In this document: positions 22,016 through 33,893 of the stretch, piece by piece | How the letters are laid out: each line of letters opens with the position of its first letter | Position numbering within the stretch: position 1 is the stretch's first letter | Origin: Neofusicoccum parvum | Taxonomy: Eukaryota; Ascomycota; Dothideomycetes; Botryosphaeriales; Botryosphaeriaceae | Assembly (NCBI GenBank): GCA_020912385.1 | Contig: CP087217.1 | Location: forward strand, 868,001 to 932,000 | Length of the DNA stretch: 64,000 nt | Direction: 5' to 3' | The notes under the pieces: generated by a model | The model's input: only the letters and a program-made list of their open reading frames with translations | Databases searched by the model: none | What the model was told of the DNA's origin: nothing | Program-made: the position numbers and the translations under genes

Positions 22016-22337
22016 GGGACTTCTGCCTGCCTACAAATATGAACATGGCTGGGAAAAGTCTTACGGCGGCTGATTGCAGAAAATGTCGCAAGAGGCGAAT
22101 CTCAGGGATGGTGGCGGACACTATGCTGTACTCTACACTCTTTTACAGAATTTCCATCATAAACTGGCATTCATCGTCCATCGTCTCATTGTATCTTACA
22201 GGGATATCATGAACAAAAGAAAAAGCACCGCAGACGCGATCTCCGCAAGCCCGCAGGTGAAAAAACCCCCTCGCAGCGAACCGAAGCCTGTCCCACACCC
22301 ATCCCTCTCCCCAGCCTCACCCCCGCCTCCTCCTCGC
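22016..22337. other. intergenic, convergent 3' ends
   Basis: This lies between the HET pseudogene stop and the stop of the small minus-strand gene. Nothing further is recognised. Confidence 0.5.
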
Positions 22338-22799
22338 TCACGGCATCTCCGCCTTCGCCCTCTCCCTCGAGTCCGCCTCGACGGGGTTCTGCACCGCGTC
22401 CATCTCCCTGGGGGCCCCGCTCCACGCCGGGCCGTACTGGTACGGGTGCAGCGCGCCGGCCTCCTCCTGCTGCGGCGCAGCGGCGTACAGGTGGCTGCCG
22501 CCCTCGCGGGCGCGCCGTTCGGCGGCGGTCTGGTTGGCGGTCTGGATCTCGCGGGCCTGGCGGGCGCGGCGGTCGCGGTTGCGCGACAGCACGCAGCAGA
22601 AGATGGCGGCGGAGGCGAGGCCGGCCACGCCGAGGACCACGCACACGACGATGATGGCGATCTGCGTGCCCGTCACCGCCTTCTTGGTGGAGTTGTACTC
22701 GGAGTTGAAGTCGGAGTTGCTGGTTTGCGCGGAGGTGGTGGGGAGGAGGGTGGAGAGGAGGAGGGCGAGCGCGAGGTGGAGGCTGCGGTGGGAAGTCAT
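22338..22799 (-). CDS. small single-pass membrane protein with signal peptide, unknown function
   Basis: The single exon encodes 153 residues. Residues 1-24 form a signal peptide with likely cleavage after TSA. A short Ser/Asn-rich ectodomain with two NST/NSE-type sites (SEYNSTKKAV) precedes one strong membrane segment (about residues 45-70: IAIIVVCVVLGVAGLASAAI). A basic stop-transfer stretch RNRDRRARQAR and a cytosolic tail of about 75 residues, rich in Ala, Glu and Gln, follow. The topology resembles mid-size fungal type I membrane proteins that serve as cell-wall sensors or mating/fusion factors, but it is much smaller and lacks a recognised domain. The start codon has a good purine-free but unambiguous context, and codon use is strongly GC3. 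Confidence 0.72.
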   Translation of the reverse strand: MTSHRSLHLALALLLSTLLPTTSAQTSNSDFNSEYNSTKKAVTGTQIAIIVVCVVLGVAGLASAAIFCCVLSRNRDRRARQAREIQTANQTAAERRAREGGSHLYAAAPQQEEAGALHPYQYGPAWSGAPREMDAVQNPVEADSRERAKAEMP

Positions 22800-24048
22800 G
22801 GTGGTGGTGGTGGATTTGTTGGATGTGTAGACGCCCTTGCTGTCGGTCCGGCAGAGGTGGAATTGTGGAGCAGCGGTCGGAGGGTTTGCCTTCGGTGCTG
22901 ATGATTATTTGTCGGGCTTGTGGCGACGCGGTGACCGGTTGTGCGACGCAGATGGGGGCGGAGTATGGTGTAACGTTGTAGCTGTGGTTGGCGCCCACAA
23001 ACAGAAGCGAAGATGTTGAAAGCGTGCGCGGGAGTGGAGACTTGGGAATTTGAACCTCTCCACAAGGTTCTGACACGCAGAATGACGCCAACCCAAGAGA
23101 ATTCGGATCCTCTGCTCAGGCGTCGAGAGGACACCGGCAGGAGATATAGATTGAGGCCGTGAATCCTCCAGCGCGGCGGCCGGCCAATGGGCGGGCAGCA
23201 AAGCACAGGGGCTTCTATTTTCGTCGTGCAACCAACAGAAGCGCGGGTTGTGAGAGGCCCAGGCGGGACAGCCTGCCGCTGCGCTGATCACCTTAAACCA
23301 AAGCGTGCAGTGCTGACTGGTGCCGTGGCCGTCGCCGACCCCCAAGAGCCACCATGGAGCGGCTACGCCGTCTCAGCCTCGCACCATCGCCCGATTCGGG
23401 GAGGCGACAGACGCTGCGCTTTCCCCGATGAGGCAGTCCGCGCGCCTCTGATTGGCTGGCGCCCCGTGGCTGTGTGAAGGGACTGCCTTGTGGGATGCCC
23501 GCACGTGCTCCACTGACGACATGCGCTCTGCTGCCCATGCGCACGCCCACACGAGGCAGCCTTCTTCGCTGCGCCCTGTGTAGCAGTCGCTCGTTGTACC
23601 ACCGCGCCGCTGTTCTTTCAAGCCTCAAGATGAGACAGCAACGGTGGCCCGTGAATTGCCCGCCCTGCCTGCACCACCGAATCAGCCCACATCTCACGAT
23701 GCTGCCTCAAACTCCACCAGGCGCGTGTCTTCTGGCAAAGCCGATTGTAAGCGTTGTCAACAAGACCATCTCCGCCTTCAGTCGTTCATGGCCGTGTTCT
23801 CCGCTGCAACAGCAGCCAGCGCCGTCTCGGCGAGGAGAGCCCCTGGCGCATGTTGAAAATGCATCCAATATTATTTCTTGCTTATTTCGGGGTATCTCAA
23901 GAAGACCGAAGTGTGTACTCATAGTCGACCCCGCAGGCTCCCTTGGCCCGCCTCTTCCGCCCAACTCCCGATATGCAGCCATGATCGTACAATGCTCACA
24001 ACAGAAACGCCTCGGAAATGCAAATAAAGACCGCGTCACGTGAAGCCC
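22800..24048. other. intergenic
   Basis: This is the upstream region of the small membrane protein gene and the 3' flank of ATG101. A short stem (CTTGGG...CCCAAG, 23045-23101) resembles a tRNA end but is far too short. No gene is supported. Confidence 0.5.
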
Positions 24049-24762
24049 TCAGAATATGCCTATTCTCTGGCCCCATCCTTCTCTTTGCGGGTTCACCACC
24101 ACCTGGTAGGGGAACGGGTTCGTCTCCGTCGTGGTGATGGGCGGGATGTGGTCCTTGTCGCGGTTGACGATGTTGACGATCTTGAGCGCCGTCTTGTGCA
24201 GGCTCTTCTCCATCGCGCGCCGCACCTTGATCACATCCGTCTCGGTGCGCGGCGTCGCCAGCGTGACGTCGAGCGTCCACATCTCCCAGCACACCTCCTC
24301 GTCCCCGCGCGCCTTGCCCAGCCCGCCGAACGAAAAGTACGACTTCCGGCGCCGCTTCTCGAAAAACTGTATGGCGAGCTGGCCGCGGCCACGCTGCTGG
24401 TGCCCGGCGCCCGTCTCGATGGCGCGCACGAGCTCGGTGGCGCGGCGGTCGATCAGGGTCTCGAGGTCGACGTCGTCGATGGCCGGCAGGGTCAGGTCGA
24501 GCAGGTCGCGGTGCAGCGGCGTCACCGGGGTGAAGTAGCGATGGAAGAAGATGGTGTGCAGGATGGCTGCGCATTGCGTGTCAACTAGGGACGCCCAATC
24601 CAGCCGCCGCCGCGGCAGGCCCTGGACGGCTGGAGGCCGCCTAGCCAGGCGCAGTGCGGCGGCTCATCCGGCAGAGGAGCATCTACCTTTGACAATATCC
24701 TTCACACAGGTGGGATCCGCGAAGACCTCGAGCACGTATTCGGGGGTGCGGCGCGGCTCCAT
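24049..24762 (-). CDS. ATG101: autophagy-related protein 101 (HORMA domain)
   Basis: Two exons (24762-24687 and 24566-24049; 120-nt intron) encode 197 residues. Atg101 is a HORMA-fold protein that pairs with Atg13 in the Atg1/ULK kinase complex at the start of autophagosome formation; it is present in filamentous fungi but absent from budding yeast. Visible conserved blocks are VKAILHTIFFHRYFTPV (spanning the splice), QLAIQFFEKRRRK, EVCWEMWTLDV, TPRTETDVIKVRRAMEKSL and KDHIPPITTTETNPFPYQ. It ends GWGQRIGIF, as in other ascomycete members. It is divergent from PEX3 with 380 bp between the start codons. Confidence 0.94.
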
Positions 24763-25142
24763 GGCGGGGTGCGCTCGCGGGGTCGAGCACGGCAGGAGCG
24801 GGAGCGTCGGCGGCGGCGGCGGGGCTGGCGGCGTGTAGCGGACGTGTGCGGCGAGTTCGTGCGCGGGTCGTGTCGGCGGGAGGAGGTGTTGAGGTTTGCG
24901 ATGACGGATTTACAGTGGGGTCAGGTCGGGTGTCTTTGGGCCGCCCGCGGGGTTTGGGTTGGCAATCGTCGCGCCAGCCGCGCAGCTGACTCCGGCTCAC
25001 TCCACGCTCTGTCACGGTCCAGCCAGCACACGCGAGCCGAGGCCTTAGCTACCGCCTCAACCCGGCCGCGCGCACCCCAACCTCTGAGACACCCATCACT
25101 TGACGCCTGAGCATGTAGCCAGCCCGACACGCCAACCGCACC
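24763..25142. promoter_or_regulatory. divergent promoter region, ATG101 / PEX3
   Basis: A 380-bp GC-rich spacer separates the two start codons. It must supply both promoters; no specific site is claimed. Confidence 0.5.
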
Positions 25143-27053
25143 ATGATATCAGCTACGCGCCGGTGGTTCAGGCGCAATCGCACCAACTTCGCCATCGGCG
25201 CCGGCGTGCTGGGCGCCGGCTACCTCGCCGGCCAGTACCTGCTGGGCAAGCTCACCGAAGCTCGCCAGCGCATGAGCGACGACCGCATCGCCCGCGAGAA
25301 GTGCGCCCCCGCGCCCCGAGACCATCCACAGGACGCGCGCTGACGTGCTGCTGACAGTCTGCGCCGCCGCTTCGAGCAGAACCAGGAAGATTGCACCTTC
25401 ACCGTGCTCGCCATCCTGCCCACCGCCACCGAGAACATTCTCCAGGCCTTGCCCGTCGAGCAGACATTGAGCGAGCTGCAGAAGCAGAAGGCCGAGCGCC
25501 TGCAGCGCAGTGTTGCGCCATCGGACATTGCCTCCACCGACGCGCCCTCCGAAGCTCCGAGTGCGGCGGACGACGACAACCGGAGCTTGAAGAGCTTCCA
25601 GAGCGAGAGCATAGTCCACGCCAGCCAGGTCGTTGACAGCAGCAATGGCGAAGGAAACGGCGACAGAGCTTCGCTGGCTCCTCCAAAGCCCAAGAAGAGC
25701 AAGGCTCAGCTGTGGAACGACATGAAGATTCACTGTATGTCGTCGGCACGACTCGTTTGCCAAGACCCTTCTCTAACTCTGCATAGCTATTGCTCGAGCT
25801 TTCACTCTGCTCTACACTCTATCCCTCCTCACCCTCTTGACTCGCGTCCAACTCAACCTCCTCGGTCGCCGCAACTACCTTGCCAGCGTCGTCACCCTTG
25901 CTTCCCCGCCCGCCCATGGTAGCACGCGCATCAGTCTAGAAAACCATGATGACGACAACATCGAGCAAGCCTACGGCAACGACTTCGAGACGAACCGCAA
26001 ATATCTTTCCTTCAGCTGGTGGCTTTTGCATCGGGGTTGCAAGGACCTTATGGAGAAGGTGCTCTCAGCCGTAAAGGACGTCTTTGGGCCCTTGAATCCG
26101 CGTGAAGAGATCACTTTGGAGAGGCTATCCGAGTTGACGCTCGAGGTACGGAAGAAGGTTGAGGGTGCAACTGAGGAAGAGCGGAGGTAAGCATTCCATT
26201 CCTGCCACTTATCTGATTCGGAAAAGACTGCGCGGGTAGGGTTCGTCGTGGGCAGTTGAAGTATCCATCTGCAAGGATTAGGCATCCCTGGCTTTTCGCG
26301 TTCGCATCAGGCTGCATGCTTCAGCTTCCCATGCACGAACAGCTGCTACCGTCGCATTGTCTTACGGACAGAATTTGTCACCTGCAGGAGGATGCATCGC
26401 TAAATTGCCACAGGACGAACAACTGGCTCTCGTATCTCCTTCCTCCGGCTGACAAGGAATCATATGTCCTCTCCGAGTCTGGGATGACTACCGAGGAAAA
26501 TCCGGCCAGCCCCGAGAGCAACACACCTCTTCGCCGCCTTCTTGACGAGACTTCTGACATCATCGAGTCACCTTCCTTCACGCATGTCCTGACACTTCTC
26601 CTTGATACGACTTTCTCAACCTTGATCGATAACAAGATTGCCACTCTGTCGTACAAACTGCCGCCTGTATCTGCCGATGCTGCCCGCGTTGTGGAGCTCA
26701 CCGACCCCAACTCGGCAAAGACAAAGGTCGCAAACACCCTTGCTGTTTTCTGCCGTCAGGCACATGCAATCGGCAGCGGCACGAACAATGAATATCTCTC
26801 CGCCATGGAGAATGTGCGTGACCTCGAAGCATTCGCGGCTGTCGTGTACAGCAGCAACTTTGACTTTGAGCCGCCGGAAGACGTTGGCAAGGGCACGGAA
26901 ACGCGCCCGACCACCTCCAGGACGTCGGTCGCAGATGAGGCCGCATTTGCTGCGCTAGGGGGAGAGGCGAGTTTCATAAGCAAAGACAGCGGGTTCGAGG
27001 CAGCGTGGGGGAAGGCTGTTGGCACGGAAGAAGGAGAAGTGAAGGAGGTTTGA
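25143..27053 (+). CDS. PEX3: peroxisomal biogenesis factor 3 (Pex3)
   Basis: Four exons (25143-25300, 25358-25734, 25787-26186, 26414-27053) encode 524 residues. Pex3 is the peroxisomal membrane anchor that docks Pex19 with its membrane-protein cargo. The N-terminus has the basic targeting stretch RRWFRRNRTNF followed by a membrane segment (about 16-36). ENLRRRFEQNQEDCTFTVLAILP, KSKAQLWNDMKIHSIARAFTLLYTLSLL and RTNNWLSYLLPP are family blocks, each spanning or flanking a splice. A Ser/Asp-rich disordered insert lies around residues 95-160. Introns 1 and 2 are 57 and 52 nt, but intron 3 is 227 nt and contains the hairpin repeat H2, suggesting it grew by insertion. Confidence 0.93.
26250..26330. 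repeat. short inverted-repeat element, copy H2 (inside PEX3 intron 3)
   Basis: The left arm GGGCAGTTGAAGTATC matches the reverse complement of CATGCTTCAGCTTCCC at 12 of 16 positions. The left 20 bases closely match copies H1 and H3. The arms are more degraded than in the other copies, suggesting an older insertion. Confidence 0.6.
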
Positions 27054-28352
27054 ACGATGTACGACTAAGGATTCAGGGGCTGCTGTACAATAGCCGCTCA
27101 ACGGCCGGAACTGATACCCAGGGAATGACACCTGTCTTCGTGGCATCGTCACCAACCCCAATGCATCCGTGAACTCCTTCCTCCCGCATGCTGCAGGAAG
27201 CAGCGCTGCTAAGTTTGGAAATTTCCGGTGAGCCCAGCTTGGACGCAAAAAAGGCAAGTCTCGGTCCCCACGGAGCCTTGGGCGGCGGCTGCTCCTTTTT
27301 ATCGATATACTCCACATATTCGCCAAAGAGGGCCACGACTCGGGGGTTACGACCTCCCCCGTGGATCGAAATTACGGAGTGCATGGGATGGGAAAATGTG
27401 GGGATGTGGGAGTACGAGGGTGCAGTTCGGACACGCTCCGAGCTGCTGCGCGGTGGTGGCGTTTGCGCTCGCTCCTTTTCGCTCGCTTTGGTTTCCCCAT
27501 ACCCACACTTCCTCCAGCCGATCAGCATGTCGGGCGAGCCGTCGCATTAACATTAATGCTTTTTTTTTCGTTTTCATTTTTTGTGGATTGGCATTCGGAG
27601 CCCGCCGGGGAGCCGTAGGTGCGGGTACGAGCGATTGTCCTTGGAGGGGTCTACGTAAGCACCGAGCTGGGGTTTCTCGTCCTCCACCCCAACTTTGAGC
27701 TCGTTGCCGTTTCTGGGAGCGCACACGTGACTGCTGGATGGGAGGCTTTGGAACTGTCTTCTTCCGTGTTTTCTATGCGAGCACCGTGAGACAGGACATG
27801 CTGGTGGTAGCGATTTTGCACAGGGAAGCCGTCGAGCAGATTTGGCACCTGTCAATCCTCAGCAGTGGCTGGTGACCAAAACCCGCCGCGCCATCGTGAC
27901 GCAAGCCGCAACGCGAGACATCATGAGAGCCAAGACAATGCCGATGAGCGCCCCATTAGGGGCACGTCTGGTCTCACGTATGCCTCCGCCAGACCTCCAG
28001 CACACCTCAACGCCGCTGTTTCCTCGCCGTGAAACCCGGCCACGGTGCCTGGCGACACCGCTCGACGGCGCGGCAAGCTGCTGCGCGATTAACGGCAAGT
28101 TGACAAAGCCACAGGAGGATCACCAGAGATCCCGCTCCCCGCGGGTCCCAACGTCGACGCAACGCTGAACGTCTCTCTCTCTCTCCCCTATCGCGCGCCC
28201 CGCCAGCGGTGTCACTTGCTCTCGCCTACCCTCTTCGCCTACACAGCACGGATACGCTGCTCCCCCTCACATCCGGCACACGGACAGAAAATCCGGCCTC
28301 CGCGACCGCACTGCGAGCCCGCGAAACCGATAAGAAAAAGAGCGCGAGTGTC

Positions 28353-28369
28353 AAAAAAAAAAAAAAAAA
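28353..28369. repeat. A17 homopolymer tract
   Basis: Seventeen consecutive A residues stand in an otherwise mixed-composition region. Confidence 0.9.
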
Positions 28370-31300
28370 GCCCGTGAGGCACATCGGGATCCTCCACGCA
28401 GGTCTGCGCGTCGTACATCCCCCGCATCGGGCGCCGCGCGTATATATGCAGTGCCGAAGCGCACAGCCGTTGGAGAAATGAACGGGGGCTTATTGCGGTG
28501 CAGAGAGTGCTTGTTTCAAGAAAGAGTGCAGATGCAGGGTGCCTTGACGATCTGGTCTCCACGCGGGCGGTGAGTTGAAAGAGGAGGGCGGTGCCTTGCA
28601 GGCCTCGGTCACGATGCAGAGCAACTAAGCCGAGCGGCAAGAGTGAGGGAACAACCTTGGCAGACGGAGGGAAGGACAGGGACAAGGGCAGCGGAGCGGA
28701 GTGTGAGACCAAGGTAGGGTACCGTATAGCGGAGAGGGGAGCGGAGGCGTGGGAAGCGGGGTGGAGGGGCAGCGCAACCTCGGCGCTGAGGATCAGGAAA
28801 AAAAAGATTGCTCCACCCCGCCGTCCAGGTACGTATCTGTGGGGGGAAAAGAGGAGGGTATGCACGACGGATGACGGACGGCGGGCAACGAACTCGAACT
28901 GCCGCGGAGACCTACGCATGGTTTACTGTTCAGACCTTTCCTGAGGAGGCATGTGCTGAACGACGAGTGGATGGATATGGACCGGGGCGGGCTGGTGAGG
29001 GCGGCTAACGCAGTGGGTGATCTGCTGGTTAGCTGGCTATCCGAGCCTATTGCCTGCATTAGGGCCCCAGACTTTTCCTTCTATCTTGTTGCTCAAAAGT
29101 GTCGGTCTGGGGGAGGGTCCCGTGGGGATGCCCATCAAGCGCTGGCCGCCGAGGCTGACGATGGGTGACGGACCCTGGTTATTGCTTGCATATTCAGGCG
29201 GCAAGTGAAGAAGATCAACAGCCTTGACGGTCTGGCTTTTCCTGGTTAACGGGTTTCCCGCGCTTTTGGTGCTGCCGTAGCGCTGTCGATGAAGAGGAGC
29301 ATCTTTTAGAGCACGACCAATGTCTGGTCTGGAAAGCTGGTAGACGTGGGGGCGACATCCCTACATTGAAGCGAAAAGCATCCATGGCCATGGATACTCG
29401 CTGCGGTTTGTATATCTCTTCCTTGTTCTGGGAAGAGGTGCTTCATGTACAGCCGCCAAAGCGTACGATTGGCAGGAACCGTTTTTGGGGTTCAGATATC
29501 GCTGCGAGCTGCGTCAAAGCGAACAGCTGTTTCTATCAAAACAAAGTAGACACCGCGTCAGCGAGACGATGATGCTCTGGTCGTGAAACGGTGTCAGAGT
29601 TAGAAAACGGCGGGATTAGGTTTCCATCGGCCATCGTGCCACACGTCTGCGTTGACCATAAGCAGCCACATCCCAGCAGCAGCATACCAGGAACGTCGGA
29701 CATCGCTGCCTCTTGCAGCCACCGATTATTTAATTTTCGACAGAGCCGGATCCTTACATGCATGCGTCGGCTCTTCATCAAAAATTTGCAGCACCTTGAC
29801 AGAGATTTTACTTCATCTCACGTCTCAGCGCGGCGGCGGTTGCATGCAAGCAGCCAACCAGGAAGCCAGCTCGGCAACCATTCGCCCGTAAGGCGGCAGC
29901 GGCATCCAGCCTGCGCGCCGTTAATGTCGGCAAAACAGCCGTCCACGCGCCATCCTTTGGCAGTGCGACGTAATGCCTCGCAGGCGTTGGTGCTAGAGCC
30001 GCCCATCTCCGAAAACAGATCGGGAGCGGCGAACGGCTGACTCGAGCGGCTCAAGGACAAGAAACGATCGGCGCGGCCCAAGACCCAAGCCACTGACGCC
30101 GCAGGCTTGCCGAAGGCAGATGCGCGCCCAGGTGCCCAGAGAGCGGCAAGAACGCACAAGGCGCGCGCCCTGACTCCTTGCCGACTCTTGTTTCGTGCGC
30201 CCAGCCGAGGCCGAGCCGCAAATCAGAATCTTCGCCTTCTTGAAAATTTGACGACGCGCCATGTTCCAAGAAATCATCTCGGGACGCGAGCCACGGCGTC
30301 GCATCATGGCGCGACCACGCCCATCGCCGGTCTCCAGTCTCGCAGCAGCGGCGCGTTCGGACCGACTCTCGGTTGGCGTGCTGTTGGCCTGACTGTCAAA
30401 CATGCCTGTTTGGGGAGCGGGGCGCGTTGTTTATTTCACGTGCGGCACGGCAGCAGCTGCACCACGCAGGATGTGGGTGCAGGGTGGGCGAGCGGTGGTG
30501 CAGGACGGAACGAACGGGATCCACCGAACGGGCAAGTCGGTGCTTGGTGTTGGTCCTGGATGCGTGAGCTGTGGGCGTGGGTTAGGGCGGTAAGCCGGCT
30601 AGTGTGCTGCGGAGGGCCCAGGGAGGACCCTGATGAGCCGAGACGCGCAGAGCGTGCAGCGCGATGATGTCGTGTGCTCCACCGTCAGCAGGCGCCGGGC
30701 GACTGGCGGTATGGCGGTATGGCGTCGCAGGCAGGAAAGTGCCGGCGTCCGACGCGCGCTTGGCTGGGCTGCCGCGCTGGGAGGGCGCGTGAGTCGGTGA
30801 ACGCTGGGCCGGGGGAGGAGAGGAAACGTGGAGACGGAAGCCAAGGTGGGCGCCGGGGCTGTGACGAGGTTTGGCCGAGCGCAGATACGCATATCTGGAT
30901 GCTCGCACCACGCGGGGGGAGCGCGTCCGGCACAGGCGTCCAAAACGGCAGCCTGGCTCGTCATCGGCGCGCGAAAGACTGGGGACGCAGCTCCACAGGT
31001 CAGCACCGCGGCGCCAGGAGCCCAGCGGCGGTGGGCCCGCTCCTCCCTCCTCTCCACCTTGCCCTCTGCGCGCGCAAGCGACACGCCGCGTCCGCCGTGC
31101 TGGTGGGCGGAGGCTCCGCTGGGCTGATTGGACCGGCGCGAACTAGCCCCTGCAGGGCGCACATATGCCGCACCCGGTTTGCGCCGTGGGCGTGGCGGGC
31201 GCGCGCAGACGCAGCGGGCGGCGACGTCATCGGCGGCGGGAGAGCAGCGCTGGGCTGAGGCAGCCGCGGCCCCAAGCAAGTTTGCCGAGGCGAAGGCGTG

Positions 31301-31915
31301 CGAAGGCGGGCCGGGCGCGCGGCATAGTTGCTTGGTGCAGCGGTCGCCGGCTGGGCGTCTTGGGGGCGCTTGGCTGGCGGCGCGAACTCCAGCGCGGGCC
31401 TGCGTTCTGCGTGCGGCGCGCCGATCAGCCCTCTCCCGCGCTGGAGCGCGCGTCGGGCGCACCCAGCGCCTCAGCACAGGGTCCACCGCGCATGCCGTGG
31501 GGACGCCGTGCCCAGCTTGCCCGAGTCTGGTGCGCTGCCCCGGCCAGTGACGTCCGCGTCCCCGGCCGCCGCCCACGGCCTGCCCCGACTCAATCGCCCT
31601 CCTGGCGCCGGCTGGGAAACGATGTTGCATCCACCAACAAATCTCTGCAAAAGCCGTTGCGCTAGAGCCTGCCTGACCCGAACCATGCGGCCAGGGATCG
31701 AGCGGCCGGCCTACTTTCCGCGGCGCCCAAGTCCATAAAGACCATCCTCTCCCCCGGATCTCAGCCTGCCCCATCGTGCCAGCTTTGTTCTCCCTTTCGT
31801 GCTGCTGTGATACCCTCTCCGCAGCCTGCCCTGGAACGTGCGAGTCCCGTTCCCCGGTTCCGAGATCAACAAGTTTGGTCGACCTCTGGCTGGCTACCAG
31901 AGCCCCGACGCGCCC

Positions 31916-31923
31916 TATAAAAG
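31916..31923 (+). promoter_or_regulatory. TATA box, sugar transporter
   Basis: TATAAAAG lies 38 bp before the start codon of the transporter. This is close for a TATA element and would imply a very short 5' leader, or a main start site lying further upstream. Confidence 0.4.
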
Positions 31924-31953
31924 AGCTGCGCAGTCCCGCGCCCCGTCGACTTC

Positions 31954-33893
31954 ATGTCGAGCGCCGAGAACAAGAGCACCACCGAGCACCGCCCGTCCGC
32001 AGGCATGACGTCTCCGCAGGTCAGCGACACGTCGCTGAACGTGAAGCATCCCCAGTTTATGGGGATGCGGGGTAAGAAGCTGAGTCTGGTCGTCTCCATC
32101 ATCGCGACGACCGGCTTCTTGCGTAAGTCTCCTTATCTCCTCCGGGTAATTGGTCGCGAGCCGCAGCAATGAGGCTGACTGTTTTATCCGCGCAGTCTTT
32201 GGCTACGACCAGGGTGTCATGTCCGGCATTATCGCCGCCGAGCCGTTCAACGACTACTTCCCCGAGACCAAGGGCAACAAGACCTACCAGGGTTTCGTCA
32301 CCGCTATCTACGAAGTCGGTAAGTCGGCGCGCATATTGCCTCAGAATGCTTAGCCGGGCCGAGGCGCTAACCACACACAGGCTGTCTGTTCGGCGCCATC
32401 CTCATGTTGACATGTGGTGACCAGCTTGGTCGCAGGAAGGGAATCATGATCGGCGGTGCCATCATGATCGTTGGCGTTATTATCCAGATCAGCTCTGTCA
32501 AGGGTTCCAACGCCACCGCCCAGTTTATCATCGGCCGCACCATCACCGGCATCGGCAACGGAATGAACACGTCGACCATCCCGACCTATCAGGCCGAGTG
32601 CTCCAAGTCGACCAACCGCGGTCTGCTGATCTGCATTGAGGGCGGCATTATCGCCTTCGGCACCATGATCGCCTACTGGATCGACTACGGCTGCAGCTAC
32701 GGCTCCGAGAACCTGTCCTGGCGTTTCCCCATCGCCTTCCAGGTTGTCTTTGGCCTGGTCCTCTGTCTCTTCATGATCGGTCTGCCGGAGTCGCCCCGAT
32801 GGCTGATGACTAAGGACCGTCACGAGGAGGCCATGAAAGTCATTGCCGCCCTGCGCGGTCTGTCTGTCGACGACGACGAGACCAAGCTCCAGGCTGCTAT
32901 CATCATGGATGGCATCCGTGCGTCTGGCCATGCCGGTGGAAACACCTCGTACCGCGACCTGCTCACCGGCGGCAAGACTCAGCACTGCCGCCGCATGCTC
33001 ATCGGCGCCTCCTCCCAGCTCTTCCAGCAGATCGGCGGCTGCAACGCTGTCATCTACTATTTCCCCATTCTGTTCGAGGACACCATTGGCGAGAGCACGG
33101 ACTTGTCGCTTCTGTTGGGTGGTGTTAACATGATCGTCTACTCCATCTTCGCCACCACCTCCTGGTTCCTCATCGAGCGCACCGGACGCCGCAAGCTTTT
33201 CCTGATCGGCACAGTCGGCCAGTGCTTGTCCATGGTCATTGTTTTCGCCTGCTTGATCCCCGGAAGCCAGCAGGACGCTAAGGGTGCGGCTGTTGGTCTG
33301 TTCACCTACATCGCCTTTTTCGGCGCCACCTGGCTCCCCCTCCCCTGGCTGTAAGTCCCACACCACTCCACCACCTTTATAGCATTGAATTAACGCAAAA
33401 CAAAGTTACCCAGCGGAAATAAACCCGCTCAAAACGCGCGCAAAGGCGAACGCTGTGTCGACTATCACGAACTGGCTGTTCAACTTCCTCATCGTGATGG
33501 TTACTCCGGTCATGATCGACAACATTGGATGGTAAACCACGCTTTGAAACACGCTTCATTAACACAGTAAAGCTAATAAACTCGTATAGGGGCACTTACC
33601 TCTTCTTTGCTGCCGTTAACGCCTGCTTCTTCCCCGTCATCTACTTCTTCTACCCGGAGACGCGCATGAGGTCCCTCGAGGAGATCGACCTTATCTTCGC
33701 CAAGGGCTACCTCGAGAACACCAGCTACGTCACGGCTGCCAAGAACCTGCCCTTCCTGTCCGACGACGAGATCGACGCCAAGGCCAAGGAGTACGGCTTC
33801 GTCTCCGACGAGGAGGGCGTCGAGCGCGACAGCACCGAGAAGGCCACCCACACCGAGAAGGAGGCCGAGTCCGGTGGCAGCCACTTGGTGTAA
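31954..33893 (+). CDS. MFS sugar transporter (hexose/polyol family)
   Basis: Five exons (31954-32122, 32196-32318, 32381-33350, 33406-33531, 33590-33893) encode 563 residues with 12 membrane segments. Signatures of the sugar porter family: LFGYDQGVMSGII, DQLGRRKG between TM2 and TM3, GRTITGIGNGMNTSTIPTYQAE, PESPRWL, the QQIGGCNAVIYYFPILFED block of TM7, RTGRRKLFLIG and PAEINPLKTRAKANA. The C-terminal YPETRMRSLEEID is the usual PETKG-type motif. A Glu/Asp-rich cytosolic tail follows. All five exon joins keep phase, and each falls within a conserved block. The FGYDQGVMSG start recalls high-affinity glucose or glycerol (Stl1-like) porters, but substrate is not decided by sequence. The long upstream region suggests carbon-source control (inference). 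Confidence 0.95.

Larger units (their letters stand above)
27054..31953. other. long gene-poor intergenic region (4.9 kb) upstream of the sugar transporter
   Basis: This is the 3' flank of PEX3 and a very long upstream region of the sugar transporter. Contents include an A17 tract (28353-28369), CT-rich stretches around 28171-28190 and a very GC-rich block (30600-31750) with overlapping open frames on all strands. None of these frames has a domain or convincing splice sites. The far right end carries the transporter's TATA motif. A regulatory non-coding RNA or long promoter is possible but not shown. Confidence 0.45.

Noticed and set aside
22074..22901. 275-codon plus-strand open frame
   Set aside because: It overlaps the small membrane protein on the other strand, which has a signal peptide, membrane segment and coherent charge pattern.
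23041..23101. possible tRNA on the minus strand (GGTTCAAATTCC with CTTGGG/CCCAAG ends)
   Set aside because: The span is only 57 nt and no cloverleaf could be drawn.
30599..31774. 391-codon open frame on the minus strand
   Set aside because: It lies in a very GC-rich block where all frames are open. The translation is Arg/Ala/Pro-rich without a domain or splice logic.
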